From: Tolypothrix sp. FACHB-123
GTDB lineage: Bacteria > Cyanobacteriota > Cyanobacteriia > Cyanobacteriales > Nostocaceae
Length of the DNA: 64,000 bases
Assembly: GCF_014697075.1 (NCBI RefSeq)
Contig: NZ_JACJRE010000033.1
Span: forward strand, 26,414-90,413
Direction: 5' to 3'
The position numbers were made by a program, and so were the translations under genes. Positions 43,494 through 53,183 of the stretch are shown piece after piece. The notes beneath the pieces are model-generated. The model saw nothing but the letters and a program-made list of their open reading frames with translations, searched no databases and was not told the DNA's origin. How positions within the stretch are numbered: the stretch's first letter is position 1; each line of letters opens with the position of its first letter.

Positions 43494-43919
43494 GTGGATT
43501 GGCAAATGCGGGCTATTCGTGGAGCAACAACCGTTTCAGAAAACACAGCTGAAGCGATTCGAGAAGCGGTTACAGAATTACTAGATGAATTGGAAAACCG
43601 GAATCATCTCCAGCCAAAGGATATTATTAGTGTGACATTCTCAGTCACCAAAGATTTGGATGCGATTTTTCCAGCTGCGATCGCTAGAACTCGTCCAGCT
43701 TGGGATGGGGTGGCGATGCTAGATGTGCAGCAAATGCATGTTGAAGGTAGCTTACAGCGCTGTATCCGCTTTTTAATCCACGTTTACCTGCCAGCCTCCG
43801 CACCAATTTACCATACTTATCTGCGTCATGCAGCTAACCTGCGTCCTGACTGGAGTTTACCCCAGTCCTTACCAGGATCGCCCCAAGTAGTAGTCACTAC
43901 TAGTGGCGATCGCGAATAA
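43494..43919 (+). CDS. aroH: Chorismate mutase, AroH type
   Basis: The enzyme converts chorismate to prephenate for phenylalanine and tyrosine. The product starts VDWQMRAIRGATTVSENTAE and has SVTFSVTKDLDAIFPAAIAR and RCIRFLIHVY, typical of the trimeric AroH fold. The start is placed at GTG 43494, because AGGAGG ends 7 bases before it; the frame reaches 43488. Length (about 141 aa) is slightly long for the family. Confidence 0.94.
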   Translation: MDWQMRAIRGATTVSENTAEAIREAVTELLDELENRNHLQPKDIISVTFSVTKDLDAIFPAAIARTRPAWDGVAMLDVQQMHVEGSLQRCIRFLIHVYLPASAPIYHTYLRHAANLRPDWSLPQSLPGSPQVVVTTSGDRE

Positions 43920-43980
43920 TTTCGTAGTCAGGACTTAAGTCCTGAATTTTTCAGCCATTAAAATTTTTGCCATCCACCCC

Positions 43981-45480
43981 CTAATTCCAGTTGCCAACGA
44001 CGGTAAAAGCTGACCAAAAATAAGGATGGGATAGTGTCAGATTTTCGGGCGCATCTATTTCTGGGGGTAGCGGTACAATATTGTTCTCTGCTAGGCGTAA
44101 CTTACCATCCTGGATGCGCACTTCGCCTTTGAGCATTCCTAATTGGGCTTCTCTGAGTGCCAAAGACCTTAAAGATTTAGTTTTTAACTCATCATAAAAT
44201 TTAGTCATTAGTGCTAGCGAACCCTCATCACTGACGTACCACAGGCTACCTAGTGCAGTTTTCACCCCAGCTTGTACTGCTAAACCTGCAAATCCTAATT
44301 CGGCTTCGTCGTTTCCTAAAGCTGTTGTACAAGCACTCAACACCAACATTTCTACTTTCGGTTCAGCACTCCACTTTAATTCCTGAGATAAGCTTCTGAG
44401 TTGATTTAAGCGAATTTTTTCATTCCACAACTGAATATAAGACTGACTCAGTTCTCCCGGATTAAATTGTCCGTGAGTTGCGAGGTGAATAATGCCAAAC
44501 TTCTGTTTGCTGCTGACAGACTTCAAATTTTCAATTGTCGAGGTGTTGTTTAATAATGACTGAGACTGTCCTCGCCAAATTTGATTAGTTAACGTGCTAA
44601 TTTCTACACCTGCAAATGGTAATGGTACTTGGTCTTCTGTACTCTCTGATACTCCTATTGCTAAAACTTGGGATTGGGCGATCGGTGCAAACCGGGTATC
44701 TGTCAGGCTAAAACTAGGTATCAGCGCTACGCTATATTTTTCAATGATGAACTGTTTACCATCGTTTAAAGCCGCAATGGGGAGCGATCGCAAACCGCTA
44801 TCCATTGAAAAAATTAACGTATTGATTTTGTTAGCTTGTAAAGTAGTTTCAAAAGGTGCAACTATCCATTGATAAAGTTGTTGAGAAGGCACAAGGTATC
44901 TATTCTTTTCATTTCTAAAATTAGTAATTTTTTGGCGAAAATCTTGGGCAGTTTTTTGCACGAGACTATGTTTCGCTTCAGGTATATTTTTGCGGATTGG
45001 TTCCAGATTTGCGGTGGCACTATTTAGACATTTAGAATTACTAGCAGAACTTTGCGTTGCGCCGCTAGGAAGGATGAGAATTAAGTCCAATTTGTCTTGT
45101 AAAGAAGTTACATATAGCAGAGCCGCATTTTGTCCAGTTTGCTGACATAAATTTCTTAAAGTATCTGCAATCTCTTTAGTTGAAGCAACATCTCCATAAA
45201 AAGATGTACCATATCTTTCGCCAATCTCAACTGCTTGCAATTCTTCAAATTGCTCCACAGCTTGATCAACTGGAGCTGATTCAAAATTCCTGTCAAATAT
45301 GGTACGGTCGATTTCTATACCTCCACCTCCTGTAGTAGTGGGTTCAGTAATATTGGGTTCTTCAGGAATAGGGCCAGTCACATCGGACTGATTTCTGTTT
45401 TGTGCATTTACAGATGTAAACAAGATTAAAACCAAAGCAACTGATAATACAGTTACCAAGAATGAACGACGTAATTTCAT
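43981..45480 (-). CDS. CHAT-domain protease-like protein, exported
   Basis: CHAT domains are caspase-like cysteine proteases. The 499-residue product has a signal peptide (LRRSFLVTVLSVALVLILFTSVNAQ) and a C-terminal CHAT domain. The catalytic pair is His in IIHLATHGQFNP and Cys in MLVLSACTTALGNDEAELG. A further ALGSLWYVSDEGSLALM motif is typical. A probable beta-barrel gene lies upstream, ending 33 bp before it, so the two may form a unit at or beyond the inner membrane. The substrate is unknown. Confidence 0.9.
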   Translation of the reverse strand: MKLRRSFLVTVLSVALVLILFTSVNAQNRNQSDVTGPIPEEPNITEPTTTGGGGIEIDRTIFDRNFESAPVDQAVEQFEELQAVEIGERYGTSFYGDVASTKEIADTLRNLCQQTGQNAALLYVTSLQDKLDLILILPSGATQSSASNSKCLNSATANLEPIRKNIPEAKHSLVQKTAQDFRQKITNFRNEKNRYLVPSQQLYQWIVAPFETTLQANKINTLIFSMDSGLRSLPIAALNDGKQFIIEKYSVALIPSFSLTDTRFAPIAQSQVLAIGVSESTEDQVPLPFAGVEISTLTNQIWRGQSQSLLNNTSTIENLKSVSSKQKFGIIHLATHGQFNPGELSQSYIQLWNEKIRLNQLRSLSQELKWSAEPKVEMLVLSACTTALGNDEAELGFAGLAVQAGVKTALGSLWYVSDEGSLALMTKFYDELKTKSLRSLALREAQLGMLKGEVRIQDGKLRLAENNIVPLPPEIDAPENLTLSHPYFWSAFTVVGNWN

Positions 45481-45513
45481 AAATTTATTTGCCGATTGGA
45501 AGATAAATATAAA

Positions 45514-46521
45514 TTAAAAAGAAATGCCATACCCAACACCTAAAATAAAGCGAGTACCATCACCTGCACTACCAGTAATATCAGTCACGGCTGGAGATAT
45601 GACTAAAGGAGTATTTTTAAAGGGTGTAATCGATAATCCTAGGGTTAAATCTTGTCCTGTCCATTCAGCGATCGCGTTTACAGGTTGCGCTACTCTTAAG
45701 GCTACACTACCAAACACGCCGATAGAATCAACTTTATTATTAATATCTGATTCTGACCGAAATTGACCGCCACCAATACCAACAGACACATAAAGACGAC
45801 TAAAAGATTTAGTGTCACTATCTTGAAGGCGAAACATTTTGGTAACTACACCGTAAGCACTAGTACCGCCATCTGTATCGCCAAAAGTCACAAAATTTCT
45901 TACGCCAAAAGCTACAGCAAAATCTTCTGGTAGCCTGCGATGTAATTTAAAACTGATGCTAGCATCTTGAAGATTATCGAGGTCAACAATACCTAAACTT
46001 ACATCTAAACCTACTGACTTTTGCGCATCACCTAAGCCAATACCAAACCCAACAACTCCATCGGCTGTGTCAGTAAAGCGAGTTCGAGATTGTAGTCCTA
46101 TCCCAAAAGAAGCACTTCCCCAAGATTTACCATAAGCAGAAGGTGTTTGGATACTAACACCAGGAGATGTCACTGTACTTGCCCTTTTTTTCCTAAAAGC
46201 TGCGGGTATTCTTTGTGGTTGAAACGGCTTTTGTTCGGGAGAAATTGGTTCTATTTGTAAAGGTTGTTGTCCAACTGGCTGCGATGTTGATTCGTTTGTG
46301 GTTCCAGTATCCTGAGTTATATAAAATGGCGATATTTCTTCGACAGAGGGAATTATAAAATTTTCAGATTTTTTACTTAGTTCTGCTTCCGGGATAACTT
46401 CGGGAAAAATTCTTGCTTTTTCAATCTTACTAGATATAAATTCATCCTGATAGATAATTTCTGTCGTGAAATTATTACTATCTGTTGTGACGATCGGGTA
46501 GTCGCCTAGGAAGTAAATCAT
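45514..46521 (-). CDS. Probable outer-membrane beta-barrel protein
   Basis: I do not recognise a named family. The 335-residue product has an N-terminal Pro/Gln/Ser-rich region (to about residue 130) and then alternating hydrophobic/polar strands (SWGSASFGIGLQSRTRF, VVGFGIGLGDAQKSVGLDVSLG, LYVSVGIGGGQF). It ends ILGVGYGISF with a terminal Phe, the usual signal for outer-membrane barrel assembly. No classic signal peptide is seen at the assigned start, so the true start may differ. It precedes the CHAT-protease gene on the same strand, suggesting a joint role. Confidence 0.65.
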   Translation of the reverse strand: MIYFLGDYPIVTTDSNNFTTEIIYQDEFISSKIEKARIFPEVIPEAELSKKSENFIIPSVEEISPFYITQDTGTTNESTSQPVGQQPLQIEPISPEQKPFQPQRIPAAFRKKRASTVTSPGVSIQTPSAYGKSWGSASFGIGLQSRTRFTDTADGVVGFGIGLGDAQKSVGLDVSLGIVDLDNLQDASISFKLHRRLPEDFAVAFGVRNFVTFGDTDGGTSAYGVVTKMFRLQDSDTKSFSRLYVSVGIGGGQFRSESDINNKVDSIGVFGSVALRVAQPVNAIAEWTGQDLTLGLSITPFKNTPLVISPAVTDITGSAGDGTRFILGVGYGISF

Positions 46522-46805
46522 ATTTATCCTAATCTAATTAATAATTGTGTTCGTGATAATAGCATTATCTAATAAATAAATAGAAAATATTTCGACACTT
46601 GTAACAATTTGATAGTTTTAAAAGTTACTAGCAGTCTCAAGTAATGAGACACAAACGACCGTATTTATATTTAAGTTTTTTGAAGACTTTTTACCACAAC
46701 TAGTATAATAAATTACATTAAATACTTATTTGCTATCAAATTTTAGTTAATGCTGGGAATGAAGTAATAATTTAACTCTGAGGATGTTTTAGAATTACTT
46801 TTACT

Positions 46806-47489
46806 GTGAAGCTAAAGCAGTTTGCTCGTTGGGAGTACTTTTCTTTAATGAATCCAATTAACCTCTGGACTTCGGCTGAACACGCTTTGAGATATCTATC
46901 TAAAGCAGATTCCATACCACACCGGACTGAAGGTGAAGCAGTCTTGCTAGAACATGTCCCCAAAACTGTGAAGCGCATTTTGGATTTAGGAACTGGTGAT
47001 GGTCGCTTACTAGCATTACTGAAGATAGATCATCCCCAGGCGCAAAGTGTAGCAGTTGATTTTTCTGCAACTATGTTAGAAGCGGTGAAAAAACGTTTTG
47101 CTAACGATCCAAGTGTACAAGTAATAGCCCACAACTTAGATCAACCTTTACCAGAATTAGGTTTTTTTGATGCAGTTGTTTCCAGCTTTGCGATCCACCA
47201 CCTCAGCGACGATCGCAAACTGTCTCTTTACACAGAAATTTTTTACATATTAGAACCTGGTGGAATTTTTTGCAATTTAGAACATGTGGCTTCACCGACA
47301 CCAGCATTACACGAACATTTTTTACAACAATTAGGTATCTCACCCGAAAACGACGACCCATCCAATAAACTTTTAAATGTAGAAACACAGCTAAATTGGC
47401 TGAGAAAAATTGGCTTTACCGATGTGGATTGTTATTGGAAGTGGCTAGAACTGGCGTTATTAATTGGGGTGAAACCTGACTCAATTTAA
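46806..47489 (+). CDS. Class I SAM-dependent methyltransferase
   Basis: The product has motif I ILDLGTGDGRLLALL, AVDFSATMLEAVKKRF (motif II region), and FDAVVSSFAIHHLSDDRK, then LEPGGIFCNLEHVA, the usual layout of a small-molecule methyltransferase. Substrate is not predicted. The frame starts at a GTG (46806); an ATG at 46848 (MNPINLWTSAEHAL) is a reasonable alternative. It stands alone between the beta-barrel gene and a Uma2 gene. Confidence 0.88.
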   Translation: MKLKQFARWEYFSLMNPINLWTSAEHALRYLSKADSIPHRTEGEAVLLEHVPKTVKRILDLGTGDGRLLALLKIDHPQAQSVAVDFSATMLEAVKKRFANDPSVQVIAHNLDQPLPELGFFDAVVSSFAIHHLSDDRKLSLYTEIFYILEPGGIFCNLEHVASPTPALHEHFLQQLGISPENDDPSNKLLNVETQLNWLRKIGFTDVDCYWKWLELALLIGVKPDSI

Positions 47490-47539
47490 TATTTGAGTAT
47501 ACGATGTGAAATGAAGATAACGATAAAAAAGCGATCGCT

Positions 47540-48091
47540 ATGGTCGTAACTACAGCAAAGTGGACAATAGAAGATTACCACCGCATGATTGCCGCCGGTA
47601 TATTAGACAATCGGTGTGTGGAATTGTTGCAGGGAGAGATTATCGAGATGTCACCAGAAGGAGAACCCCACGCCTATTTTAGTAGCGAAGCCGGGGAATA
47701 TCTCACGGGATTATTGGGCGATCGCGCGACAATTCGTCCAGCAAAACCAATTACCCTGGCGAACAACTCGGAACCTGAACCAGATATTGCGATCGTCCAA
47801 CGTTTAGGGCGTGAATATCTCAATCATCATCCTTATCCGCAAAATATTTTCTGGCTGATTGAATACTCTGATTCCAGCTTAGAAAAAGATTTAGAGATGA
47901 AAACTAAAATTTATGCTGAAGCGGAAATTCCCGAGTATTGGGTAGTAAATTTAAGAAAAAGGCAGCTTATAGTATTTAGAGATCCCCAAGATGGGGAATA
48001 TGCTTCTAAATCTACACTTACAGGGGGCACTATTTACCCAGTAGCATTTTTAGATATAGCTGTTGCAGTAGATTTGATTGTTAGTTCTTAG
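47540..48091 (+). CDS. Uma2 family (DUF820) endonuclease-like protein
   Basis: The 183-residue product starts MVVTTAKWTIEDYHRMIAAG and has CVELLQGEIIEMSPEGEPH, PEPDIAIVQR, FWLIEYSDSSLEKDLEMKTKIYAEAEIPEYWVVNL, and a C-terminal tail. This is the PD-(D/E)XK Uma2 pattern and is a second copy in the window, only distantly similar to the one at 25589. Such genes are highly multiplied in filamentous cyanobacteria; the role is not known. Confidence 0.92.
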   Translation: MVVTTAKWTIEDYHRMIAAGILDNRCVELLQGEIIEMSPEGEPHAYFSSEAGEYLTGLLGDRATIRPAKPITLANNSEPEPDIAIVQRLGREYLNHHPYPQNIFWLIEYSDSSLEKDLEMKTKIYAEAEIPEYWVVNLRKRQLIVFRDPQDGEYASKSTLTGGTIYPVAFLDIAVAVDLIVSS

Positions 48092-48159
48092 GGAGAAAAT
48101 ACCAATAATTTTAAATATTTTAAATACAAGTATCAGCCCAATTTGTCATAATACCTTGT

Positions 48160-49830
48160 ATGGTATTTTTACATCCGCTTTCAGATTTTATTGACTGCAA
48201 TTCTCCTATTAGCCACCCATCACCTAACTATTACTATGAAGGGTATTGTCCGCAAACTGGGAACTTACTCAAGCTACCCCGTACAGCGTTAGTAGAAGCG
48301 ATCGCTCAAAGTTTAATGCAACAACTAGCCAAAAATGACCTTTACTCCCAAGAAGGTAAGATGTATGGGGTATTGCTGGTTGAGCTACCTACGGGCGAAC
48401 AGCGTATCATCAAGGCTTTTTCTGGTTTGCTGAATGGTTGTAGTGTAGTTGAGGGTTGGGTTCCGCCAATTCCGGGACGCGAGGAAGTAGCTTTAGAGGA
48501 AGCTCAAACTTTGGTGGAATTGGCAGATATCAAGCAAGAATTGCTTAATTTACAGCAAATTCCCCAAAGAAAGGAATACGAAAAGCGATCGCAGGAATTT
48601 ACACAACAGTTACAAGCAATACGCGATCGCCATCGTCAGCGCAAACATCAACGCCAAACAGAACGCCAGCAAATCTGCAATACAGTCACAGGCGAAGCAC
48701 TGACTATTGCTTTGGAAAAACTTGATGCAGAAAGCCGTCAGGAGGGAATTGCAGAACGCCACCTGAAACGCCAGCAAAATCAAGTATTACAGCCACTTCA
48801 GCAGGTAATCACCGCCGCAGATAAACGCATATTGGAATTAAAACAGCAGCGAAAACAGCGATCGCGCCAACTCCAAACGCAAATGCACGCTGCTTATACC
48901 CTAATGAATTTTTATGGACAATCGCGATCGCTACAACAATTGATACCATCAGGTTTACCCACAGGTACAGGGGATTGTTGCGCCCCTAAACTCTTACAAT
49001 ATGCAGCGATGCATCATCTTAAACCCTTAGCAATGGCGGAATTTTGGTGGGGTTATCCATCAATAACTGGGGATAAAATTCCCGGTGAATTTTACGGTGC
49101 TTGTGCAGAACGCTGTCAGCCATTGATGGGATTTTTGCTGTCTGGTTTAAAAGAAGTTAACTCTGCAAATCTCTTATCTATTAATCAAGAAAGAGACGAA
49201 ACACTCTCAATTATTTACGAAGATGAATGGTTAATTGCAGTTAATAAACCTGCTGGATTATTATCTGTTCCCGGACGTTATTTAGATACTCAAGATAGCG
49301 TTTTGAGCCGGTTGCGCAATATATTACCAGATGGCATGTCACTCAATGCAGTGCATAGACTGGATCGAGACACTTCTGGTATTTTAATTTTGGCACGCGA
49401 TCGCGAAACTTATTGCCAACTCAGCCAACAATTTCAGCAACAGCAAATTCACAAGATTTATGAAGCTTTACTTTCTGGTATTCTCGCCTCTGAGAAAGGT
49501 GTAATTGAACTTCCATTGTGGGGAAATCCTCATAATCGCCCCTATCAACAAGTTGATTGGCAATATGGTAAACCTAGCATTACCCATTTTCAAGTAATAG
49601 CTAGAGAGGGAAACTATACCCGCGTTGAATTTAAACCCATCACAGGACGCACCCATCAAATTAGAGTTCATGCTGCTGATATTCAAGGGCTGGGTATACC
49701 AATTTTAGGAGATAGTTTATATGAAAACAATAGTCAACAAAATCGCTTACATCTCCACGCCAGAGAAATTTACTTTCAGCATCCAAAGTTAGAAGAAACT
49801 GTTAATCTACAAATAAACACGCCATTTTAA
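48160..49830 (+). CDS. RluA-family pseudouridine synthase with a long N-terminal region
   Basis: RluA-type enzymes convert uridine to pseudouridine in rRNA or tRNA. The C-terminal 220 residues hold the catalytic domain: YEDEWLIAVNKPAGLLSVPG, the active-site Asp in AVHRLDRDTSGILILAR, and GRTHQIRVHA. The first 330 residues are unusual: a globular start (PNYYYEGYCPQTGNLLKLPR), then a coiled coil rich in Gln and Arg (about residues 125-245), then a FYGQSRSLQQLIP...GDCCAPKLLQYA segment. Such a long form is known in cyanobacteria. The target RNA is unknown. Confidence 0.9.
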   Translation: MVFLHPLSDFIDCNSPISHPSPNYYYEGYCPQTGNLLKLPRTALVEAIAQSLMQQLAKNDLYSQEGKMYGVLLVELPTGEQRIIKAFSGLLNGCSVVEGWVPPIPGREEVALEEAQTLVELADIKQELLNLQQIPQRKEYEKRSQEFTQQLQAIRDRHRQRKHQRQTERQQICNTVTGEALTIALEKLDAESRQEGIAERHLKRQQNQVLQPLQQVITAADKRILELKQQRKQRSRQLQTQMHAAYTLMNFYGQSRSLQQLIPSGLPTGTGDCCAPKLLQYAAMHHLKPLAMAEFWWGYPSITGDKIPGEFYGACAERCQPLMGFLLSGLKEVNSANLLSINQERDETLSIIYEDEWLIAVNKPAGLLSVPGRYLDTQDSVLSRLRNILPDGMSLNAVHRLDRDTSGILILARDRETYCQLSQQFQQQQIHKIYEALLSGILASEKGVIELPLWGNPHNRPYQQVDWQYGKPSITHFQVIAREGNYTRVEFKPITGRTHQIRVHAADIQGLGIPILGDSLYENNSQQNRLHLHAREIYFQHPKLEETVNLQINTPF

Positions 49831-49849
49831 ACTAATGCAATAAATTCAT

Positions 49850-49956
49850 ATACAGCATATTGCAGGTAAATGAGGTATGCGCTTTGGGGCATGGCAGTGC
49901 CAGTGCCCCTACAATCAACGATAATCTGTACCTCGCCAACTGGCAATATGCTGTAT
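49850..49956. repeat. MITE-like 107-bp palindromic element
   Basis: ATACAGCATATTGC at 49850-49863 recurs inverted at 49943-49956. Between them GGGGCATGGCA and TGCCAGTGCCCC form a central hairpin. A CAT triplet flanks each side. It has no coding capacity. The right end overlaps the stop codon of the gene at 49956-50441. Confidence 0.7.
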
Positions 49957-50441
49957 CATTTGTATATGATAATTATGGGTGTCACTTTTGGTTGATTGGG
50001 ATTGCTGAGATTTAATCTATAATGTACTCTTAAAAATTCGTCATTTCTACCACCTCTGACTGTCACTATATAATTAGCTTTTCGCGAAGAGTCTTTTGCA
50101 ACTTTTTCAATTACTTTCTCTTGAATCAATTGAGCTTGTTTTAATTTTTGTGGTTGCGAATTCAAGGTTGCTAAACAAAAAACGCCTGTAGAATCAGGAA
50201 ATTTATATACTTGTAAAAAATATTTTTGCCGATTAACATCAAAAGCAGATGTTAAATATATAGTGCCGCGCTTTTGAGGGGGAATTTTTCTAAAAACTTC
50301 TCGTGTTCTTACATGATACTGGCAATTGTTATCAATAATTGGTTCGCCAGCATTAACAGGTTTTAAGATAATTGATATATTAGCTATCAATAAACTTAAA
50401 CCTGTTAAACTCAACCTAAGAGATTTTAACCAAGGGAACAT
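49956..50441 (-). CDS. Hypothetical exported protein, 161 aa
   Basis: I do not recognise a family. The N-terminus (LKSLRLSLTGLSLLIANISIILKPVNA) is a likely signal peptide. The rest has CQYHVRTREVFRKIPPQKRGTIYLTS, GVFCLATLNSQPQKLKQAQLI and ANYIVTVRGGRNDEFLRVHYRLN. There are two cysteines in the mature part. It has no neighbour on the same strand within 100 bp. A periplasmic location is inferred. Confidence 0.65.
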   Translation of the reverse strand: MFPWLKSLRLSLTGLSLLIANISIILKPVNAGEPIIDNNCQYHVRTREVFRKIPPQKRGTIYLTSAFDVNRQKYFLQVYKFPDSTGVFCLATLNSQPQKLKQAQLIQEKVIEKVAKDSSRKANYIVTVRGGRNDEFLRVHYRLNLSNPNQPKVTPIIIIYK

Positions 50442-50564
50442 ATATTTTACTCTTCATTCCATTTCTCGTGACGGAGTAAAATTTTCGCTAGTTCCTATAA
50501 AGTGTGGGATAAGTCAAATAATAGGCGATCGCATTATCCAAAACCTACATTTTTACTTTTGACT

Positions 50565-51035
50565 TTAATCGATTCGACAACGTCCTTCAGTATCACAAAG
50601 TTGCTGTTGACGCTGGGCGATAATATCTTGTAACTTCGGTCTTCCCGTCAACGCCAGTCGCCAATCTGCCCAAATACCATAGAGAAAATCTGCGATCGCG
50701 CCTACTATCGGTAACTTAGTAACGCTATATACCCAGCCCAACCCCAAAACCTCGTAAACGCGGCGAAACACCTCCACATTCTTCACTACCGTTCCATCAG
50801 CTAAAACTGCATGGATGCGTCCCATAGCTGTTTCAAAGTCAACATTGCCATGTACTTCTGGGTTATAGTCATTGTCTGCAATATCCACAAAATTCACTAA
50901 CCCTCGTCCAGCATCGCGTTTTTGCAGAAAATTCACCTCCCGCAGACACAAAGGACATTCACCGTCATACAACAGCTCGATTTTCCATGTTGGTGCAGTA
51001 TTGGTACTAGAAGATTGAGAATTGAGTAAGGACAT
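50565..51035 (-). CDS. DCC family (DUF393) thiol-disulfide oxidoreductase-like protein
   Basis: The family is named after its DxxCxxC motif, seen here in LLYDGECPLCLREVNFL. It continues LVNFVDIADNDYNPEVHG, TAMGRIHAVLADGTVVKNVEVFRRVYE and a C-terminal region with YGIWADWRL. The start is placed at MSLLNSQSS (51035); the frame continues to 51131 with a segment that does not look coding. Redox activity is expected from the motif, but substrates are not known. It stands alone, divergent from ndhD. Confidence 0.88.
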   Translation of the reverse strand: MSLLNSQSSSTNTAPTWKIELLYDGECPLCLREVNFLQKRDAGRGLVNFVDIADNDYNPEVHGNVDFETAMGRIHAVLADGTVVKNVEVFRRVYEVLGLGWVYSVTKLPIVGAIADFLYGIWADWRLALTGRPKLQDIIAQRQQQLCDTEGRCRID

Positions 51036-51432
51036 AAAAACGCTTTTGTTAAGATTCTTATACTTATATATATATTGTAGAGAAATTCTTCGCAGAAAAA
51101 ATCGCCGCCGACTGAGAGCCAATGTTGCCAATAGTCCGGGTAAAGCTTGGCATATATATATTGATATCTATCGAGACTGCTACACCCATGACTAAAGTCA
51201 GCAGAAACCTCTACAAGCCTTAGTAAATACTGCACTAGCTGGCAATTAGCAACTAAACAAACACGCTTCGTGCAATAAAAAATTGAATCATAGAGAGAAA
51301 CTTATATGTATTTTTACAAAAACCTCTAGATATAAATTTTTCTATGCCTATTGAAGTAAATACTTATTCACAATTGTTTACAAAGTCGAGTAGAATGACC
51401 TTATTCACAGATAAGTATTTTTTCTTATTGAC

Positions 51433-53118
51433 ATGATAGCGGATCGATTTCCCTGGCTTACCGCGATTGTTCTACTGCCACTGGTTGCTTCCCTGCTTAT
51501 CCCTGCGCTGCCTGACAAAGATGGCAAGCGCGTGCGGTGGTATGCCCTTGGTGTAGGTATCGCAGACTTTGTTTTAATGTGCTATGCCTTTTGGAAGCAT
51601 TACGATGCCAGCAGTGCTAGTTTTCAACTCGTGGAAAATTATGCCTGGCTGCCGCAGTTAGGTCTTAACTGGGCTGTATCGGTCGATGGGCTATCAGTCC
51701 CATTGGTGCTACTAGCAGGATTCGTCACCACACTCTCGATGTTCTCCGCGTGGCGCGTCGATCGCAGACCAAAACTATTTTACTTTTTAATGTTGGTGCT
51801 GTATTCAGCACAGATTGGGGTATTCGTTGCTCAAGACTTGCTGCTATTCTTCATCATGTGGGAAGTCGAGCTGATTCCTGTCTACCTCCTCGTCTGTATT
51901 TGGGGCGGACAGAAACGTCGCTACGCAGCAACTAAATTTTTGTTATACACCGCAGCCGCTTCTATATTTATTCTCGTTGCCGCATTGGCAATGGCGCTCT
52001 CCGGTGGCGGTACCATGACCTTTGATATGGCTGCTTTGGGAATGAAAGATTTCCCCCTGGGTCTAGAACTGCTGCTATATGCAGGATTATTAATAGCTTT
52101 TGGTGTCAAGCTGGCTATTTTCCCTCTCCATACTTGGTTACCTGATGCCCACGGTGAAGCTTCTGCACCCGTATCAATGATTTTGGCTGGCGTACTCTTA
52201 AAAATGGGCGGATATGGTCTAATTCGCTTAAATTTAGAACTTTTACCCAACGCTCACGTATACTTTGCACCTGTTTTAGCCATCTTAGGTGTTGTCAATA
52301 TTATCTACGGTGCGCTGAACTCCTTTGCCCAAACCAACATGAAGCGGCGCTTGGCTTATTCCTCAATTTCCCACATGGGCTTTGTACTGTTGGGAATTGC
52401 GTCCTTCACCGATTTGGGAATCAACGGCGCAATGTTGCAGATGATTTCCCACGGTTTAATTGCTTCAGTCCTGTTCTTCTTAGCAGGTGTGACTTACGAC
52501 CGTACCCATACAATGGCAATGGAAAGTATGGGCGGTATCGGTCAAGCAATGCCCAAAGTATTTGCTCTGTTTACCATCGGTGCAATGGCTTCTCTGGCTC
52601 TCCCTGGGATGAGTGGCTTTGCTGGTGAACTTTCGGTATTCGTTGGTTTGACTACCAGTGATATTTACAGTTCAGCTTTCTGCACAGTGACAGTGTTCCT
52701 TGCGGCTGTGGGCGTAATTCTCACACCAATCTATCTCCTTTCCATGTTGCGCCAGGTATTTTACGGCACTGGTAACGCGCCTACCTGCGACCTAGATGGC
52801 GGATTTAAGAATGACGAAGCAGAAGAAGCTGTATGTTTTGGTACAGATTGCGTTCTACCTACCGAAGCAGTATATAGAGATGCTAGCTCTCGTGAAGTGT
52901 TTATTGCCGCCTGCTTTATTGTGTTGATTATCGGCATTGGCTTTTATCCCAAGGTAGCGATGCAGATGTACGATGTGAAGACTGTGGCAATCAATGCTCA
53001 GGTACGCGAATCTTACACCGTCATTTCCCAAGCAAATCCCCGGATTTATGCTAATGGATTTTTAGCTCCCAAGATTGCAGAATCGGAAATCTCACCAGTT
53101 TTGGCAACTATGAAGTAA
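51433..53118 (+). CDS. ndhD: NAD(P)H-quinone oxidoreductase subunit 4 (NdhD)
   Basis: NdhD is an antiporter-like membrane subunit of the cyanobacterial NDH-1 complex, in the thylakoid membrane. The 561-residue product has about 14 hydrophobic segments and the family motifs: [47 protein letters not shown] and [16 protein letters not shown]. The extended C-terminal part ([21 protein letters not shown]) resembles the NdhD1 type of respiratory and cyclic-electron-flow complexes. No ndhF gene is in the window next to it. A HIP1-stem terminator follows. Confidence 0.93.
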   Translation: MIADRFPWLTAIVLLPLVASLLIPALPDKDGKRVRWYALGVGIADFVLMCYAFWKHYDASSASFQLVENYAWLPQLGLNWAVSVDGLSVPLVLLAGFVTTLSMFSAWRVDRRPKLFYFLMLVLYSAQIGVFVAQDLLLFFIMWEVELIPVYLLVCIWGGQKRRYAATKFLLYTAAASIFILVAALAMALSGGGTMTFDMAALGMKDFPLGLELLLYAGLLIAFGVKLAIFPLHTWLPDAHGEASAPVSMILAGVLLKMGGYGLIRLNLELLPNAHVYFAPVLAILGVVNIIYGALNSFAQTNMKRRLAYSSISHMGFVLLGIASFTDLGINGAMLQMISHGLIASVLFFLAGVTYDRTHTMAMESMGGIGQAMPKVFALFTIGAMASLALPGMSGFAGELSVFVGLTTSDIYSSAFCTVTVFLAAVGVILTPIYLLSMLRQVFYGTGNAPTCDLDGGFKNDEAEEAVCFGTDCVLPTEAVYRDASSREVFIAACFIVLIIGIGFYPKVAMQMYDVKTVAINAQVRESYTVISQANPRIYANGFLAPKIAESEISPVLATMK

Positions 53119-53150
53119 GCTTTTCGACCTCTATTATCTGTTGAAAATGT

Positions 53151-53183
53151 AGCGATCGCTCTTTTGAGGGCGATCGCTTTTTA
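53151..53183 (+). terminator. ndhD terminator built from two HIP1 sites
   Basis: AGCGATCGC (53151-53159) and GCGATCGCT (53170-53178) form a perfect 9-bp stem with a 10-nt loop, followed by TTTTTAT. The stem arms are HIP1 octamers. Confidence 0.82.
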
